Assembly: GCF_048265165.1 (NCBI RefSeq)
Contig: NZ_JBLXCD010000010.1
Span: 13,448-77,447, forward strand
Direction of reading: 5' to 3'
DNA from: Oceanospirillum sp048265165
Lineage (GTDB): Bacteria > Pseudomonadota > Gammaproteobacteria > Pseudomonadales > Halomonadaceae
DNA length: 64,000 nucleotides
A model generated the notes under the pieces. The model was not told the origin of the DNA, made no database searches, and worked only from the letters and a program-made list of their open reading frames with translations. The number at the start of each line of letters is the position of its first letter. Within the stretch, counting starts at the first letter, position 1. Positions 34,174 to 43,134 of this stretch are shown here, one piece after another. The position numbers and the translations under genes are program-made.

Positions 34174-35136
34174 TCAGCTTTTGGCGGCTTTCTGCTGCTT
34201 GTTTGCCGCCAGCACGTAGAGATATTCCAATGCCAGAGTCGCTCCAGCCAGCGCGGTAATCTCCGCATGATCATAGGCTGGAGCAACTTCCACCAGATCC
34301 ATTCCGATCAAGTCAATGCCCTGCAAACCACGCACAATTTTCAAAGCACAGTCGATACTGATACCTGCGGCTACCGGTGTTCCTGTACCCGGTGCAAATG
34401 CAGGATCAATACCGTCGATATCAAAACTCAGATAGGTAGGCTTATCCCCCACCCGCTGACGGATTTTTTCCAATACGGCATGGGGGCCATTGTCACCAAC
34501 CCAGGCGGCATCCAGTACTTCAAACGGATGACCTTCATAGGTGTAGGCGGTACGGATACCAATCTGAATGGAGTGCTCGGTATCGATTAAGCCTTCTTCT
34601 ACCGCCCGATGAAAGATGGTGCCGTGATCATACTCGCTGCCACCGGAATAGGTATCCGTGTGAGCATCCACATGGATCAAGGCCATCGGGCCATACTTTT
34701 TCGCATAAGCTCGCAGTACCGGCAAAGAAATAAAATGGTCACCGCCAAAGGTCAGTGCCGTTTTATCGGCGTTCAGTATAGTGCCGATATGCGCCTCCAG
34801 ACCGTCAACCATAGTCTGTGGCTCACCATGTTTAAACCGCACGTTGCCACTGTCTGTGACCGACAGGTGATCATCCAGGGCAAACTGCCAGGGCCAGCGG
34901 GCACCTTCCCATATAAGATTCGCAGATGCCTGACGGATCGCCTGGGGCCCCATGCGAGAACCGGGTCGACCTGATGTTGCCAAATCAAATGGCACGCCAC
35001 TAACAACAACATCTGCCAGAGAGGCCTGAATATCCCGCACCAGAGGGAACTGCATAAACGTCATGCCCAGTTCACCGTACAGTGGCAGATCCGCATTGGC
35101 GACACTTCCGGTATGAAGGGGTGCAGTGGCTGACAT
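34174..35136 (-). CDS. speB: Agmatinase/guanidinobutyrase-type ureohydrolase
   Basis: A 320-residue member of the arginase/agmatinase family. The manganese-binding blocks are present: GGDHFIS, IHVDAHTDT and SFDIDGIDPAFAPGTGTP. Agmatinase cleaves agmatine to putrescine and urea, which would feed the surrounding putrescine pathway. A close relative, guanidinobutyrase (GbuA of Pseudomonas), cleaves 4-guanidinobutyrate to GABA and urea and is likewise divergent from a LysR gene, so the arrangement here fits GbuA about as well. Sequence alone does not separate the two. AGGAG precedes the ATG, and a terminator follows at 34124. Confidence 0.83.
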   Translation of the reverse strand: MSATAPLHTGSVANADLPLYGELGMTFMQFPLVRDIQASLADVVVSGVPFDLATSGRPGSRMGPQAIRQASANLIWEGARWPWQFALDDHLSVTDSGNVRFKHGEPQTMVDGLEAHIGTILNADKTALTFGGDHFISLPVLRAYAKKYGPMALIHVDAHTDTYSGGSEYDHGTIFHRAVEEGLIDTEHSIQIGIRTAYTYEGHPFEVLDAAWVGDNGPHAVLEKIRQRVGDKPTYLSFDIDGIDPAFAPGTGTPVAAGISIDCALKIVRGLQGIDLIGMDLVEVAPAYDHAEITALAGATLALEYLYVLAANKQQKAAKS

Positions 35137-35246
35137 GGTTAACGCTCCTGAAACTTATTACTTGGATTTATGGGCTCAGCCCCGACTGACATCTGTACAG
35201 GTGGGATCAATTCAGCTGCCCTTGTGCTTTTTGTAAAGATTAGGCT

Positions 35247-35295
35247 TGCATGAATCATTAGTGAAACGCATAGTTACAATATTGGTATGCATGAA
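35247..35295. promoter_or_regulatory. Paired TGCATGAA repeats in the ureohydrolase-LysR control region
   Basis: TGCATGAA occurs at 35247-35254 and again at 35288-35295, 41 bp apart (about four helical turns) and in the same orientation. It lies in the 227-bp gap between the divergent ureohydrolase and LysR genes. It is a plausible LysR-dimer target, but no clear T-N11-A consensus was established. Confidence 0.4.
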
Positions 35296-35363
35296 ATTAA
35301 TATAACCTGATCTCTCCCGAAAAAGAGCTGTTACGAGTAGCACCTGATTATGAGCACCGCCGA

Positions 35364-36311
35364 ATGAAATCATTGCGTCAATTCGACCTGAACCTGCTGG
35401 TTCTGCTTGAAGCCTTGCTGACCGAATGCCATGTCAGCCGTGCCGCTGAAAGAGTTTTTCTCAGTCAATCCGCCATGAGTCATGCCCTGAACCGACTACG
35501 GGAACAGCTGGATGACCCTTTACTGATCCGCACGGAAAATGGTCTGCAGCCAACCCCCAGAGCGCAAGAGTTACTGCCGGAGGTTCGCAATGCCCTGCGC
35601 CAGATTGAGCGCACCCTGGCCCCCCCTGAAAGCTTCGATCCCGCCAGTAGTCAACGGGACTTTGTGATCGCTTGTACGGACTATTTTGAAGCGGCTGTTT
35701 TTCCACAGATGATGAGTTATTTTCAGGTTATAGCCCCCAATATCACGATAGAAGCCCGCATGATTATCGACGATGCCTTTCTATCCGACCTGGAAACAGG
35801 GGTCGTTGATCTGGTGATAGGAATGGATATTTGCAAACCTATACCGAGCCATCTTGAGGCTCAACGCTGGATTACAGAACAACAGATTTGCCTATTAGCC
35901 GATAACAATGAGCCCCACTTAAAACAGCTAAGTTTAGAGGACTATATTCAGCGACCCCATATCGTGTTTTCTGACCTGGTAGGCAGTAATGCCAACGCTA
36001 TCGATCATTGGTTAGCAGAAAAAGAGCTTAGCCGTCGCGCCATTGCTCGCACCGTAAACTATATGGCCGCAGCCAAGATCGTTGCCCAAAGCCAAGCGAT
36101 TATGACCCTACCCTACCAGATGGGATTGCTGTTCAGTGAGATGTTGCCAGTACGCTTAGTACAGCCTCCAGAAGGGCTGCCCTGCGTGCAAATGACCCAG
36201 ATTTATCATCCGTTATATGCGAAAGAACCGGGGCGAATCTGGTTGCAACAACAGGTGCAGCACTTCGGCGACCAACTACTGAGCGGCGGTAAAGATTCAG
36301 GCCAAGACTGA
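35364..36311 (+). CDS. LysR family transcriptional regulator
   Basis: A 315-residue LysR protein. The N-terminal winged helix is typical (FDLNLLVLLEALLTECHVSRAAERVFLSQSAMSHALNRLREQLDDPLLIRTENGLQPTPRA), followed by a two-lobed substrate-binding domain starting near residue 92. It is divergent from the ureohydrolase gene and most likely activates it in response to agmatine or guanidinobutyrate, as GbuR does for gbuA (inferred from arrangement). The start codon has only a weak ribosome site; no better in-frame start was seen, and the N-terminus aligns well with the family as given. Confidence 0.9.
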   Translation: MKSLRQFDLNLLVLLEALLTECHVSRAAERVFLSQSAMSHALNRLREQLDDPLLIRTENGLQPTPRAQELLPEVRNALRQIERTLAPPESFDPASSQRDFVIACTDYFEAAVFPQMMSYFQVIAPNITIEARMIIDDAFLSDLETGVVDLVIGMDICKPIPSHLEAQRWITEQQICLLADNNEPHLKQLSLEDYIQRPHIVFSDLVGSNANAIDHWLAEKELSRRAIARTVNYMAAAKIVAQSQAIMTLPYQMGLLFSEMLPVRLVQPPEGLPCVQMTQIYHPLYAKEPGRIWLQQQVQHFGDQLLSGGKDSGQD

Positions 36312-36479
36312 ACCAGCAGCGTAAGCTTACGGCTTATCATCAAAGATTAGACTCAACCCACATGTATCAGGCCCCCTCTCTGGATATGACAGGCATGGAC
36401 TTGACCGCTATCAATGCAACAACAGCCACGAAGAGAATAATGGGCGTTATCTGCTAGACAACCCCAGGGGGAACACACT

Positions 36480-37496
36480 ATGAAAGCAGCTGTCGTCAAT
36501 GAGTTTAAAGGCTCGCTAGAGATCAAAGATATTCCTCGGCCGGAGATCAAGGCAAAAGATGTCCTCGTGAAGATTCATGCCTGTGGTGTTTGCCATACGG
36601 ATCTTCATGCCTGCCATGGAGACTGGCCGGTTAAACCTAAAATGCCACTGGTTCCGGGACATGAAGGTGTAGGAGAAATTGTTGAAGTTGGCAGCGAAAT
36701 TCATCACCTGAGTGTTGGTGACCGGGTGGGCATACCTTGGCTATATAGCGCTTGCGGTCACTGCGACTATTGCCTGGAAGGAAAAGAAACACTCTGCCTG
36801 GATCAGCAGAATGCGGGATACTCTGTAGATGGCAGCTATGCTGAATACTGTTTGGCCGATGGTGAGTATGTTGTCAAAGTCCCGGATGGATTAAGCTATG
36901 TGGATGCTGCACCACTTTTTTGTGCTGGCGTAACAACCTATAAAGCGCTCAAGGTTACTGAAGTTAAACCCGGTGAGTGGGTTGCTATTATCGGTGTCGG
37001 TGGCCTCGGCCACTTAGCGGTGCAATATGCAGTTGCTATGGGAATGAATGTTATCGCGGTTGACACCGGAGCTGAAAAGCTGGAGCTGGCGCAAAAACTG
37101 GGGGCAAAACACTGCATTGATTTTATGCAGGACACACCTTCGGCAAAGATTATTGAGCTGACCGGTGGTGGTGCCCACGGTGTTGTCTGCACCGCTGTCT
37201 CTCAACCAGCTTTTAAAGAAGCTTACCGCGCCATTCGCCGTGGCGGGTCTTGTGTTCTGGTTGGGCTACCTCCAGAGGAGATGCCCATTCCAATTTTTGA
37301 TACCGTGCTCAACGGAGTGAAGGTGATAGGCTCTATTGTTGGTACCCGTAAAGACCTTAAAGAGTGCCTGCAGTTTGCCGCTGAAGGTAAAGTAAAAGCG
37401 ATCACCGAGGTTAAGCAACTGGAAGATATCAACGATATCTTCGCTGAGATGGAAAAAGGTGAAATTACCGGCCGTATCGTGATGGATATGAGCTAA
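36480..37496 (+). CDS. adhP: Zinc-dependent alcohol dehydrogenase AdhP
   Basis: A 338-residue medium-chain dehydrogenase. The catalytic-zinc ligands are in CGVCHTDLHACHGDW and GHEG, the structural-zinc cysteines in CGHCDYCLEGKETLC, and the NAD-binding motif is IGVGGLGHLAVQYA. It is close to E. coli AdhP, which oxidises ethanol and other short primary alcohols. AGGGGG lies about 9 nt before the ATG. It stands alone after the LysR gene and ends at a hairpin shared with the convergent hemerythrin gene. A detoxifying role for amine-derived aldehydes is possible but unsupported. Confidence 0.92.
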   Translation: MKAAVVNEFKGSLEIKDIPRPEIKAKDVLVKIHACGVCHTDLHACHGDWPVKPKMPLVPGHEGVGEIVEVGSEIHHLSVGDRVGIPWLYSACGHCDYCLEGKETLCLDQQNAGYSVDGSYAEYCLADGEYVVKVPDGLSYVDAAPLFCAGVTTYKALKVTEVKPGEWVAIIGVGGLGHLAVQYAVAMGMNVIAVDTGAEKLELAQKLGAKHCIDFMQDTPSAKIIELTGGGAHGVVCTAVSQPAFKEAYRAIRRGGSCVLVGLPPEEMPIPIFDTVLNGVKVIGSIVGTRKDLKECLQFAAEGKVKAITEVKQLEDINDIFAEMEKGEITGRIVMDMS

Positions 37497-37505
37497 AACA
37501 CTACA

Positions 37506-37538
37506 CATCTGAGGCCGGAAACCATCTGGCCTCAGATG
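37506..37538. terminator. Hairpin between convergent adhP and hemerythrin genes
   Basis: CATCTGAGGCC (37506-37516) pairs perfectly with GGCCTCAGATG (37528-37538). The right arm overlaps the stop codon of the minus-strand gene. There is no long T-run on either side. Confidence 0.5.
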
Positions 37539-37996
37539 CCTGCACTCTCTCCTAACCAACTGGCACGGCAACGAAGAAAATCTGCCAGGGGGTAATCCCA
37601 ATCCTGCTGATGTTTATCCTGCCAATAGCAAAGCTTTAACTGTAATCCAACCGCATCAGGCTGATGACCGGCGTTCAGACTATTACGCTGATCATCCAAT
37701 AGCAGCAACAAGGCATCATGCTGAGCTTTATGGGCCTTGTACTGATCAAACTCTGTGGTCAGCATAAAGCGCTCTTCCTGCTCAAAGTGCTCTTTAGCTT
37801 CCTGATAGATCTGCTCCAACAAACAGGAAAAGGCTGCCTTGTCCACCAAAGGTAAAGCGCCCAAAAGCGCAGTAAATTTATGATGCGCTCTGTCCATAGC
37901 GGCATGCTCGTAGTACTGCAGTCGCATTCCCGGCGCAATTTCAGACGCATTCAATGTTCTCAGAACCGTTTTTGCAGTATTTTCAGAGGATTTCAT
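37532..37996 (-). CDS. Bacteriohemerythrin-like protein
   Basis: A 154-residue four-helix-bundle protein with the diiron ligand pattern of bacteriohemerythrins (numbers from the ATG at 37996): His38, His70 with Glu74 (HFEQE), His89 with His93 (HKAQH), and a C-terminal His/Asp pair in the WQDKHQQDWD region. Such proteins bind O2 reversibly or deliver or sense oxygen. The extra N-terminal 25 residues before the bundle are unusual but not a recognisable domain. A GTG at 38008 would add four residues. The ATG has a weak GGCGG site. It overlaps the adhP terminator hairpin. Confidence 0.8.
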   Translation of the reverse strand: MKSSENTAKTVLRTLNASEIAPGMRLQYYEHAAMDRAHHKFTALLGALPLVDKAAFSCLLEQIYQEAKEHFEQEERFMLTTEFDQYKAHKAQHDALLLLLDDQRNSLNAGHQPDAVGLQLKLCYWQDKHQQDWDYPLADFLRCRASWLGESAGI

Positions 37997-38110
37997 AGTA
38001 ACCGCCACATTATAAAGGAGTTCATCAGGCCAAACCGGCAGGACGCTTATCCTCGTTTTTTATGAGGTTTAAAACAATGCGGTTTGTCAAAACTCCGTTA
38101 ATCAGGCGGA

Positions 38111-39013
38111 TTACGGGGCTAAACAGGCCTCTGATTTAGGCGATGGCCGACTGGACAAAAGCGCCTGAGCAACACCAGAGAACATAATCAATCCGCAGCC
38201 GGACAGCTGGAGAGGATTCAGGCTTTGGCCAAACAACAACCAACCCAAAGCCACCACAGTGATAGGCTCCAGATAAGCTAAAGTACCAAAAGTTGAAGCC
38301 GGTAATGCCCTCAGGGCAACAACAGCCAGCACAATTGCCATAAAGCCGGGAACAATTCCTGCCAGTACCAACCAACCCCACTGGGGCAACGAAATCACAT
38401 CGCCCTGCAATAACATCAGCGGTAACATACAAAGTGCACCGGCAAACATCTGATAGCCACTTCGGGTCAATACATGGACCCGCGCTTCAATCAGGCGGTT
38501 CGTCAGAATAAAGGCTGCGTAGCAAGCCATTGCACAAAGTCCATAGAACAGACCCAGCGCCTCATCAGCACGACCTTCCAGGGAAAGATTAAACTCCATC
38601 ATCATGGCAAAACCGAACAGGGCCAGCAGAATCAGACCAATTGAAGCGGTAGATAGACGCTCGCCCATAAAAAAATGCGCCACGACAGATGCCGCTACCG
38701 GTGCCAGGTAGATCAGCATAATGGCATTTGCCATGGAGGTGTACTGCATTGAGAGTATGTAGAAGACCACAAAACCTGCCAAAAAGGCTCCGGTCAGCAG
38801 CACCTTTACACCGGGCCAAACTATGAGTTTCTCCTTCTGGCGGGTGACCAGCAGAAACAGCGCCATTAGCAAGGCACCAAAAAATAGGCGGTAAAAGGTG
38901 ACAGCCTCAGCACTGACCCCAGCATAATGAGAGATGGTGCCAATTGTACCCATAAAAAACGCAGACAGCGCTGCGGCAATCAGAAAGCGCCCGGAGGATA
39001 AATCAGAAGACAT
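38111..39013 (-). CDS. EamA-family (DMT) exporter, RhtA-like
   Basis: A 300-residue membrane protein of about ten helices with two EamA repeats (LSAFFMGTIGTISHYAGVSAEAVTFYRLFFGALLMALFLL; GLFYGLCAMACYAAFILTNRLIE). The second ends in ALPASTFGTLAYLEPITVVALGWLLFGQ, the Glu-Pro pattern of the family. It probably exports an amino acid or related metabolite; the substrate is unknown. I set the start at the ATG at 39013, which has AGGTG 7 nt upstream. The ATG at 39037 is preceded by terminator sequence and no ribosome site. Confidence 0.83.
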   Translation of the reverse strand: MSSDLSSGRFLIAAALSAFFMGTIGTISHYAGVSAEAVTFYRLFFGALLMALFLLVTRQKEKLIVWPGVKVLLTGAFLAGFVVFYILSMQYTSMANAIMLIYLAPVAASVVAHFFMGERLSTASIGLILLALFGFAMMMEFNLSLEGRADEALGLFYGLCAMACYAAFILTNRLIEARVHVLTRSGYQMFAGALCMLPLMLLQGDVISLPQWGWLVLAGIVPGFMAIVLAVVALRALPASTFGTLAYLEPITVVALGWLLFGQSLNPLQLSGCGLIMFSGVAQALLSSRPSPKSEACLAP

Positions 39014-39042
39014 TGTTTGCACCTGAATATCAGACATTGGAA

Positions 39043-39074
39043 ATAAAAAAACCGGAGCCTTTCCAGCTCCGGTT
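39043..39074 (-). terminator. Rho-independent terminator after the PhoD-like phosphatase gene
   Basis: AACCGGAGC (39050-39058) pairs with GCTCCGGTT (39066-39074). The minus strand then reads TTTTTATTT, typical of a terminator for the gene ending at 39158. Confidence 0.8.
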
Positions 39075-39157
39075 GATACTACTGCATTCGGCTCTTTTAC
39101 ATCATATTCATGGTCTTTTCCAGAAAATATAACGGAATCAAAACAAAACCCCAGTGA

Positions 39158-41185
39158 TTACTCCCATCTGGCCTCGTCTTCCTGTAGCTTAAAACTAACA
39201 TCCCGGCCATCAGCACACAGTTGCACAACTCTGACCGGTGCGCCCTCAGCATTTAGCTCCACCAGTCCAACACCGGCCCCATTCGCAAGACGCTCACCGG
39301 GATCAGCGGTTTGAGGCTTTCTGGGAATCACCCGCATTTTACGTCGCTTAGTAAACCAGTTCAGCGGGGATTTTGGTGAATAGAGCCAGCGATTAAAACG
39401 ATCAAAGAAGGTCAGCAGTTTCGCGGGGAACTCATTCTTGTAACCGCTACTGGTAATTTGCCAGATATCCGGCCCGCGCTCCCGGCCCCGCAGCTCAATA
39501 TCATAAACAAAAGAGTAGTGGACATCCCCGGAGAGAATCACAAAATTTTTCGGCGTTTTGGGATGCCGGAACAGATTCATCAGTGCATAGGCGGCCCCCT
39601 GATGAGCCATCCAGTTCTCTGCATCCACCATCAGAGGCTTACCAAACCAGGTGAAAATACGCTGTATAACCTCAATCAGCTTAACGCCAAATACAGGAGC
39701 CGGGGACACCATGACCACAGCATCATGACCGATCAGCCGCTGCTGCAGATCCGTCAGAGCCTCCCAGTCCATCAGACCGGATGGCAGGTCAAGGGAACGC
39801 TCTGAGCGCCAGCGATGGGTTCGGGTATCCAGTACCAATAGAACAGGCTGGGTATCCCATTGATAATGCCAGTCAGGAAAACGGATCAACTCATCAATCA
39901 ACTGCTGATGGTCATGGCCACCGGGAGAACTCAATGTCCGCGCGGCCAGCTGCATCAGTTCATCCGGCAACTGCTCCGGGGCATTCCCCCAGCCCTGGCA
40001 AAGCAGATAACCAGCCAACGCATTACCGATAATACGGCGGGAAAAGCCATGTCCGTATGCCGTTTGTTCCCATGCGGCAGTTAGATTCCAGTCATCGGTA
40101 ATATCGTGGTCATCAAAAATCATCGCCACCGGCAGGTGAGCCATCAAACGCCGGACTTTCCCTAAGCCACTGACAAAATGTTCCACTTCACGGCTTTCAC
40201 ATGAATAGGTATCAGCCTGGTCAGGGGATAGTGTTTGCGGCAGCTCACTAACATCGGGAACCGACAGATTCTGCCAGCCCGCCGGGGACCAGACCAACAG
40301 ATACATCGATAGCACTTCCGCCAGAGAGATCAGATGATTATGGGCGTTATCTGATGTAAATACGGGCTTGCGTGCACCACCAAATACCAGATCCGTCACT
40401 GCCTGCCCGCCTTCAGTATCCGGTAAAAGAGCTTCCCGCTGATAATAATAGGGATTACTTCCATGAAGCCGCCCGGAAGAGTTGACATCGGAACAGGGTA
40501 ACGCCTCTTCCGCAAAGCCTAGCTGAGCAATAAACCGATGAATTGAAGCCAAAAAGGGAGCGGCAACATCATCAGCATAGATCTGGTCGCCACTCATAAT
40601 CAGAAGTGCAGGCCAGTCCTCCGGATTGCTGGCTGCCAGCTCATCATCCGCCCGCCAGAGACCATCACCGCTTTCATGGTGAGGCTTGCGGCAGGAGCCA
40701 TGTAATAGCTTACTCAGTTGGCTTTTCAGAACAAAACCCGGTGTATCCTGCCCCGGATACACAAGATCCGGCGCCCAGTGCCGCCAGCTGATAAATGCAT
40801 CATCGGTTAAGGATTCTAATGCCTGGTCAATGGCTTTCAGGGGGGCAAAACTTAGCTCATATCCTACCCAGCAATCTTTGGGTAGCGGGGTGCCGGGAGT
40901 GATCTCTACCAACTGAAACCAGAGATGATCAGCGCCCTGAATTTGCTGGCAACCTGTACGCCACTGCTCCGGATTGATGTGCTGCACTTCACCCTGTCCA
41001 TAAGACAGCGTTAAACGACCCGCCACAGGCTGAGATGTCGCCAGCCAGAAGCTCAGCTTTGATGGTGTACACCGACGCAAAATAGGCCCCGCGAGCACCA
41101 AAGGCAATATCTGCCCCTCTGTATGCGACGGTGACTCAGGATGAACAGTTACTGTCGCGCTCAGGTTTTGCTCGCTTCCGGTCAT
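39158..41185 (-). CDS. PhoD-like metallophosphatase family protein
   Basis: A large (675-residue) protein with a calcineurin-like PhoD core. Metal-site blocks are LIMSGDQIYADDV (about residues 195-207), MIFDDHDITDDWN, and LSGDVHYSFVYDIE. An N-terminal domain of about 190 residues precedes them and a C-terminal extension follows (WFTKRRKMRVIPRKPQ). Unlike secreted PhoD there is no signal peptide or Tat motif, so it is probably cytoplasmic and belongs to the long DUF-type PhoD relatives. The substrate, a phosphomonoester or phosphodiester, is unknown. It lies between an EamA gene and the cysteine desulfhydrase-like gene with no obvious operon partner. Confidence 0.8.
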   Translation of the reverse strand: MTGSEQNLSATVTVHPESPSHTEGQILPLVLAGPILRRCTPSKLSFWLATSQPVAGRLTLSYGQGEVQHINPEQWRTGCQQIQGADHLWFQLVEITPGTPLPKDCWVGYELSFAPLKAIDQALESLTDDAFISWRHWAPDLVYPGQDTPGFVLKSQLSKLLHGSCRKPHHESGDGLWRADDELAASNPEDWPALLIMSGDQIYADDVAAPFLASIHRFIAQLGFAEEALPCSDVNSSGRLHGSNPYYYQREALLPDTEGGQAVTDLVFGGARKPVFTSDNAHNHLISLAEVLSMYLLVWSPAGWQNLSVPDVSELPQTLSPDQADTYSCESREVEHFVSGLGKVRRLMAHLPVAMIFDDHDITDDWNLTAAWEQTAYGHGFSRRIIGNALAGYLLCQGWGNAPEQLPDELMQLAARTLSSPGGHDHQQLIDELIRFPDWHYQWDTQPVLLVLDTRTHRWRSERSLDLPSGLMDWEALTDLQQRLIGHDAVVMVSPAPVFGVKLIEVIQRIFTWFGKPLMVDAENWMAHQGAAYALMNLFRHPKTPKNFVILSGDVHYSFVYDIELRGRERGPDIWQITSSGYKNEFPAKLLTFFDRFNRWLYSPKSPLNWFTKRRKMRVIPRKPQTADPGERLANGAGVGLVELNAEGAPVRVVQLCADGRDVSFKLQEDEARWE

Positions 41186-41353
41186 GCGGAAAAAACTCCT
41201 TTCATATTCAGATAAGCCCTACAGGCCGTTATAACGTTAACCTGTCAGATAACCGATTGCGATTAAAGTTGCCGAAACCTTATACCCTAAGCATGGCTTC
41301 CCTTCCTATGGCAGCATTAATATGCCACAAAGAATGTACACACTAAAAACAGC

Positions 41354-42373
41354 TTACACACCAATATTTTCTGCCACCCATTCCGGGTTGTAATAGGTAT
41401 CTGGGTACCGCTCGCCACTGTCGCACATTAGGGTCACTACAGACCCCTCTTCACCCCGTTCAACCATCTTTCGGGCAAGCTGAAGGGCTCCCCAAAGATT
41501 CGTTCCCGTCGACGGCCCCGCTTTACGGCCGGTTCGGTCGTATAACCAGTGCATGGTCGCAACGCTGGCAAGATCCGGCACTTTTAACATGTTATCAATC
41601 ACCCCAGGCTGGAATGACTCTTCGACCAGAGGTCGGCCAATACCTTCAATACGGCTATTATGTTCAGAGGTTAGCCCCCGGTCCCCTTGCTGGTAAGCAG
41701 CAAAAAAAACCGAGTACTCCGGGTCCACTACGGTGAGCTGAGTATCCAGCCCTTTATACCGGATATAACGACCAATCGTAGCTGATGTTCCCCCAGTACC
41801 CGCACTCATCACAATATGACGGGGCACAGGAAAGCGCTCATAGGCCATCTGATGAAAAATACTCTCTGCAATATTATTGCTTCCCCGCCAGTCTGTAGCC
41901 CGCTCGGCATTGGCAAATTGGTCCATAAAATACCCCTTCAGCTTCCCGGCTAATGCTACGGCAGCACGGTGCATCTCAGTGGCGGACTCAACAAAGTGAC
42001 ACTGACCGCCATAGTGCTCAATTAACTCAATTTTGCATTTTGCTGTTTTAGCTGGCATAACCGCAATAAACGGCACCCCAATCATTCGGGCAAAATAAGC
42101 CTCAGAAACCGCAGTGCTCCCGGAAGATGCTTCAATAACCGGTGTATTTTCATGAATCTTACCGTTACATAAGGCATACAGAAATAGAGAACGCGCCAGC
42201 CGATGCTTAAGGCTTCCTGTAGGGTGGGTGCTTTCATCTTTCAGGTAAATATCAACACGGTCAAACTGACCCTCTTCAAAATCAGAAAGGTCTAACTTGA
42301 TCAGGTGGGTATCCGCAGACCGTTGATAGTCCGCATGAATTTTTGCTATAGATTGGTTCGCCCAGACTCGCAT
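41354..42373 (-). CDS. PLP-dependent cysteine synthase-family protein, probable L-cysteine desulfhydrase
   Basis: A 339-residue fold-type II PLP enzyme. The Schiff-base lysine is in STHPTGSLKHRLA, the phosphate loop is SAGTGGTSATIGRYI, and the substrate-site EASSGSTAVSEA replaces the CysK TSGNTG. That replacement matches the Cds1-type L-cysteine desulfhydrases, which break cysteine into H2S, pyruvate and ammonia. It is divergent from an Lrp-type regulator, and the gap contains two AGAAAAATTTT-type palindromes resembling known DecR/CyuR targets, so cysteine-inducible detoxification is likely (inferred). The start at 42373 (ATG) has AGGA 7 nt upstream; the GTG one codon earlier is an alternative. 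Confidence 0.83.
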   Translation of the reverse strand: MRVWANQSIAKIHADYQRSADTHLIKLDLSDFEEGQFDRVDIYLKDESTHPTGSLKHRLARSLFLYALCNGKIHENTPVIEASSGSTAVSEAYFARMIGVPFIAVMPAKTAKCKIELIEHYGGQCHFVESATEMHRAAVALAGKLKGYFMDQFANAERATDWRGSNNIAESIFHQMAYERFPVPRHIVMSAGTGGTSATIGRYIRYKGLDTQLTVVDPEYSVFFAAYQQGDRGLTSEHNSRIEGIGRPLVEESFQPGVIDNMLKVPDLASVATMHWLYDRTGRKAGPSTGTNLWGALQLARKMVERGEEGSVVTLMCDSGERYPDTYYNPEWVAENIGV

Positions 42374-42424
42374 CACATTTTCCTGTTTTAGTCATCGATG
42401 AAAGTCGATTATAAAAACAAGCCC

Positions 42425-42483
42425 AAAGAAAAATTTTGCTATATGCTGAGATAAAACGATGCACCAGAGAAAATTTTTCTATA
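42425..42483. promoter_or_regulatory. Twin DecR-like operators in the divergent control region
   Basis: AAAGAAAAATTTTGCTAT (42425-42442) and AGAGAAAATTTTTCTATA (42466-42483) share the AGAAAA-TTTT-CTAT pattern and start 41 bp apart (about four helical turns). This fits binding of an Lrp-type octamer or paired dimers between the cysteine desulfhydrase-like gene and the regulator gene. Confidence 0.6.
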
Positions 42484-42505
42484 CAGACTACTTTTAAAGA
42501 AAAAC

Positions 42506-42964
42506 ATGGATAAAACGGACAAAACAATCTTAAACATCCTTCAGCAGGATAGCACTGTCGCGATACAGTCTATTGCGGATACCGTAAATCTCTCGGTTAC
42601 CCCATGCTGGAAGAGGATCAAACGGCTGGAAGAAAAGGGCATTATCCAAAGGCGGGTAGCCTTGGTAGACCGGCATAAAGTTGATCTTGGTGTTTCTGTT
42701 TTTGTGCACCTGAAGACCCAGCGTCATGATGAAGACTGGCTGATGGCCTTTGCGGATAAGATACGTCAGTTTGATGAAGTTATGGAGTGTTATCGTATGG
42801 CAGGAGAATGGGACTACCTGCTGCGGGTCGTTGCCAGAGATATTACGGCATTTGACCACTTCTACAAGAAACTGATTTCACAGGTAGAAGGGCTAAGTGA
42901 TGTCAGTTCAAGCTTTGCCATGGAAGAGGTCAAATACAGTACCCAGTTACCTTTAAACCCATAA
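42506..42964 (+). CDS. Lrp/AsnC family regulator, DecR-like
   Basis: A 152-residue protein with an N-terminal helix-turn-helix (TDKTILNILQQDSTVAIQSIADTVNLSVTPCWKRIKRLEEKGIIQRRVALVD) and a C-terminal RAM/ligand domain (VMECYRMAGEWDYLLRVVARDITAFDHFYKKLI). Sequence and arrangement agree with DecR/YbaO-type regulators, which activate cysteine-desulfhydrase genes when cysteine is high. The divergent target lies 132 bp away with two operator-like palindromes between. The ATG lacks a strong ribosome site; AAAGAAA lies about 6 nt upstream. Confidence 0.87.
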   Translation: MDKTDKTILNILQQDSTVAIQSIADTVNLSVTPCWKRIKRLEEKGIIQRRVALVDRHKVDLGVSVFVHLKTQRHDEDWLMAFADKIRQFDEVMECYRMAGEWDYLLRVVARDITAFDHFYKKLISQVEGLSDVSSSFAMEEVKYSTQLPLNP

Positions 42965-43134
42965 ACGGTGACGCTATAAAGCATGCTTTCTGGTTACGTT
43001 GAAGCTGAACACGCTTCACTTAAGTGGTAAAAATATGCTATTTCTGTAAGGCCTTCTAATGAATTTCGATAGCTTACCGATAAGGTATACAACGAAACCG
43101 GGCTATAGATACCCCAATATCTGAGGTGTTGAAA

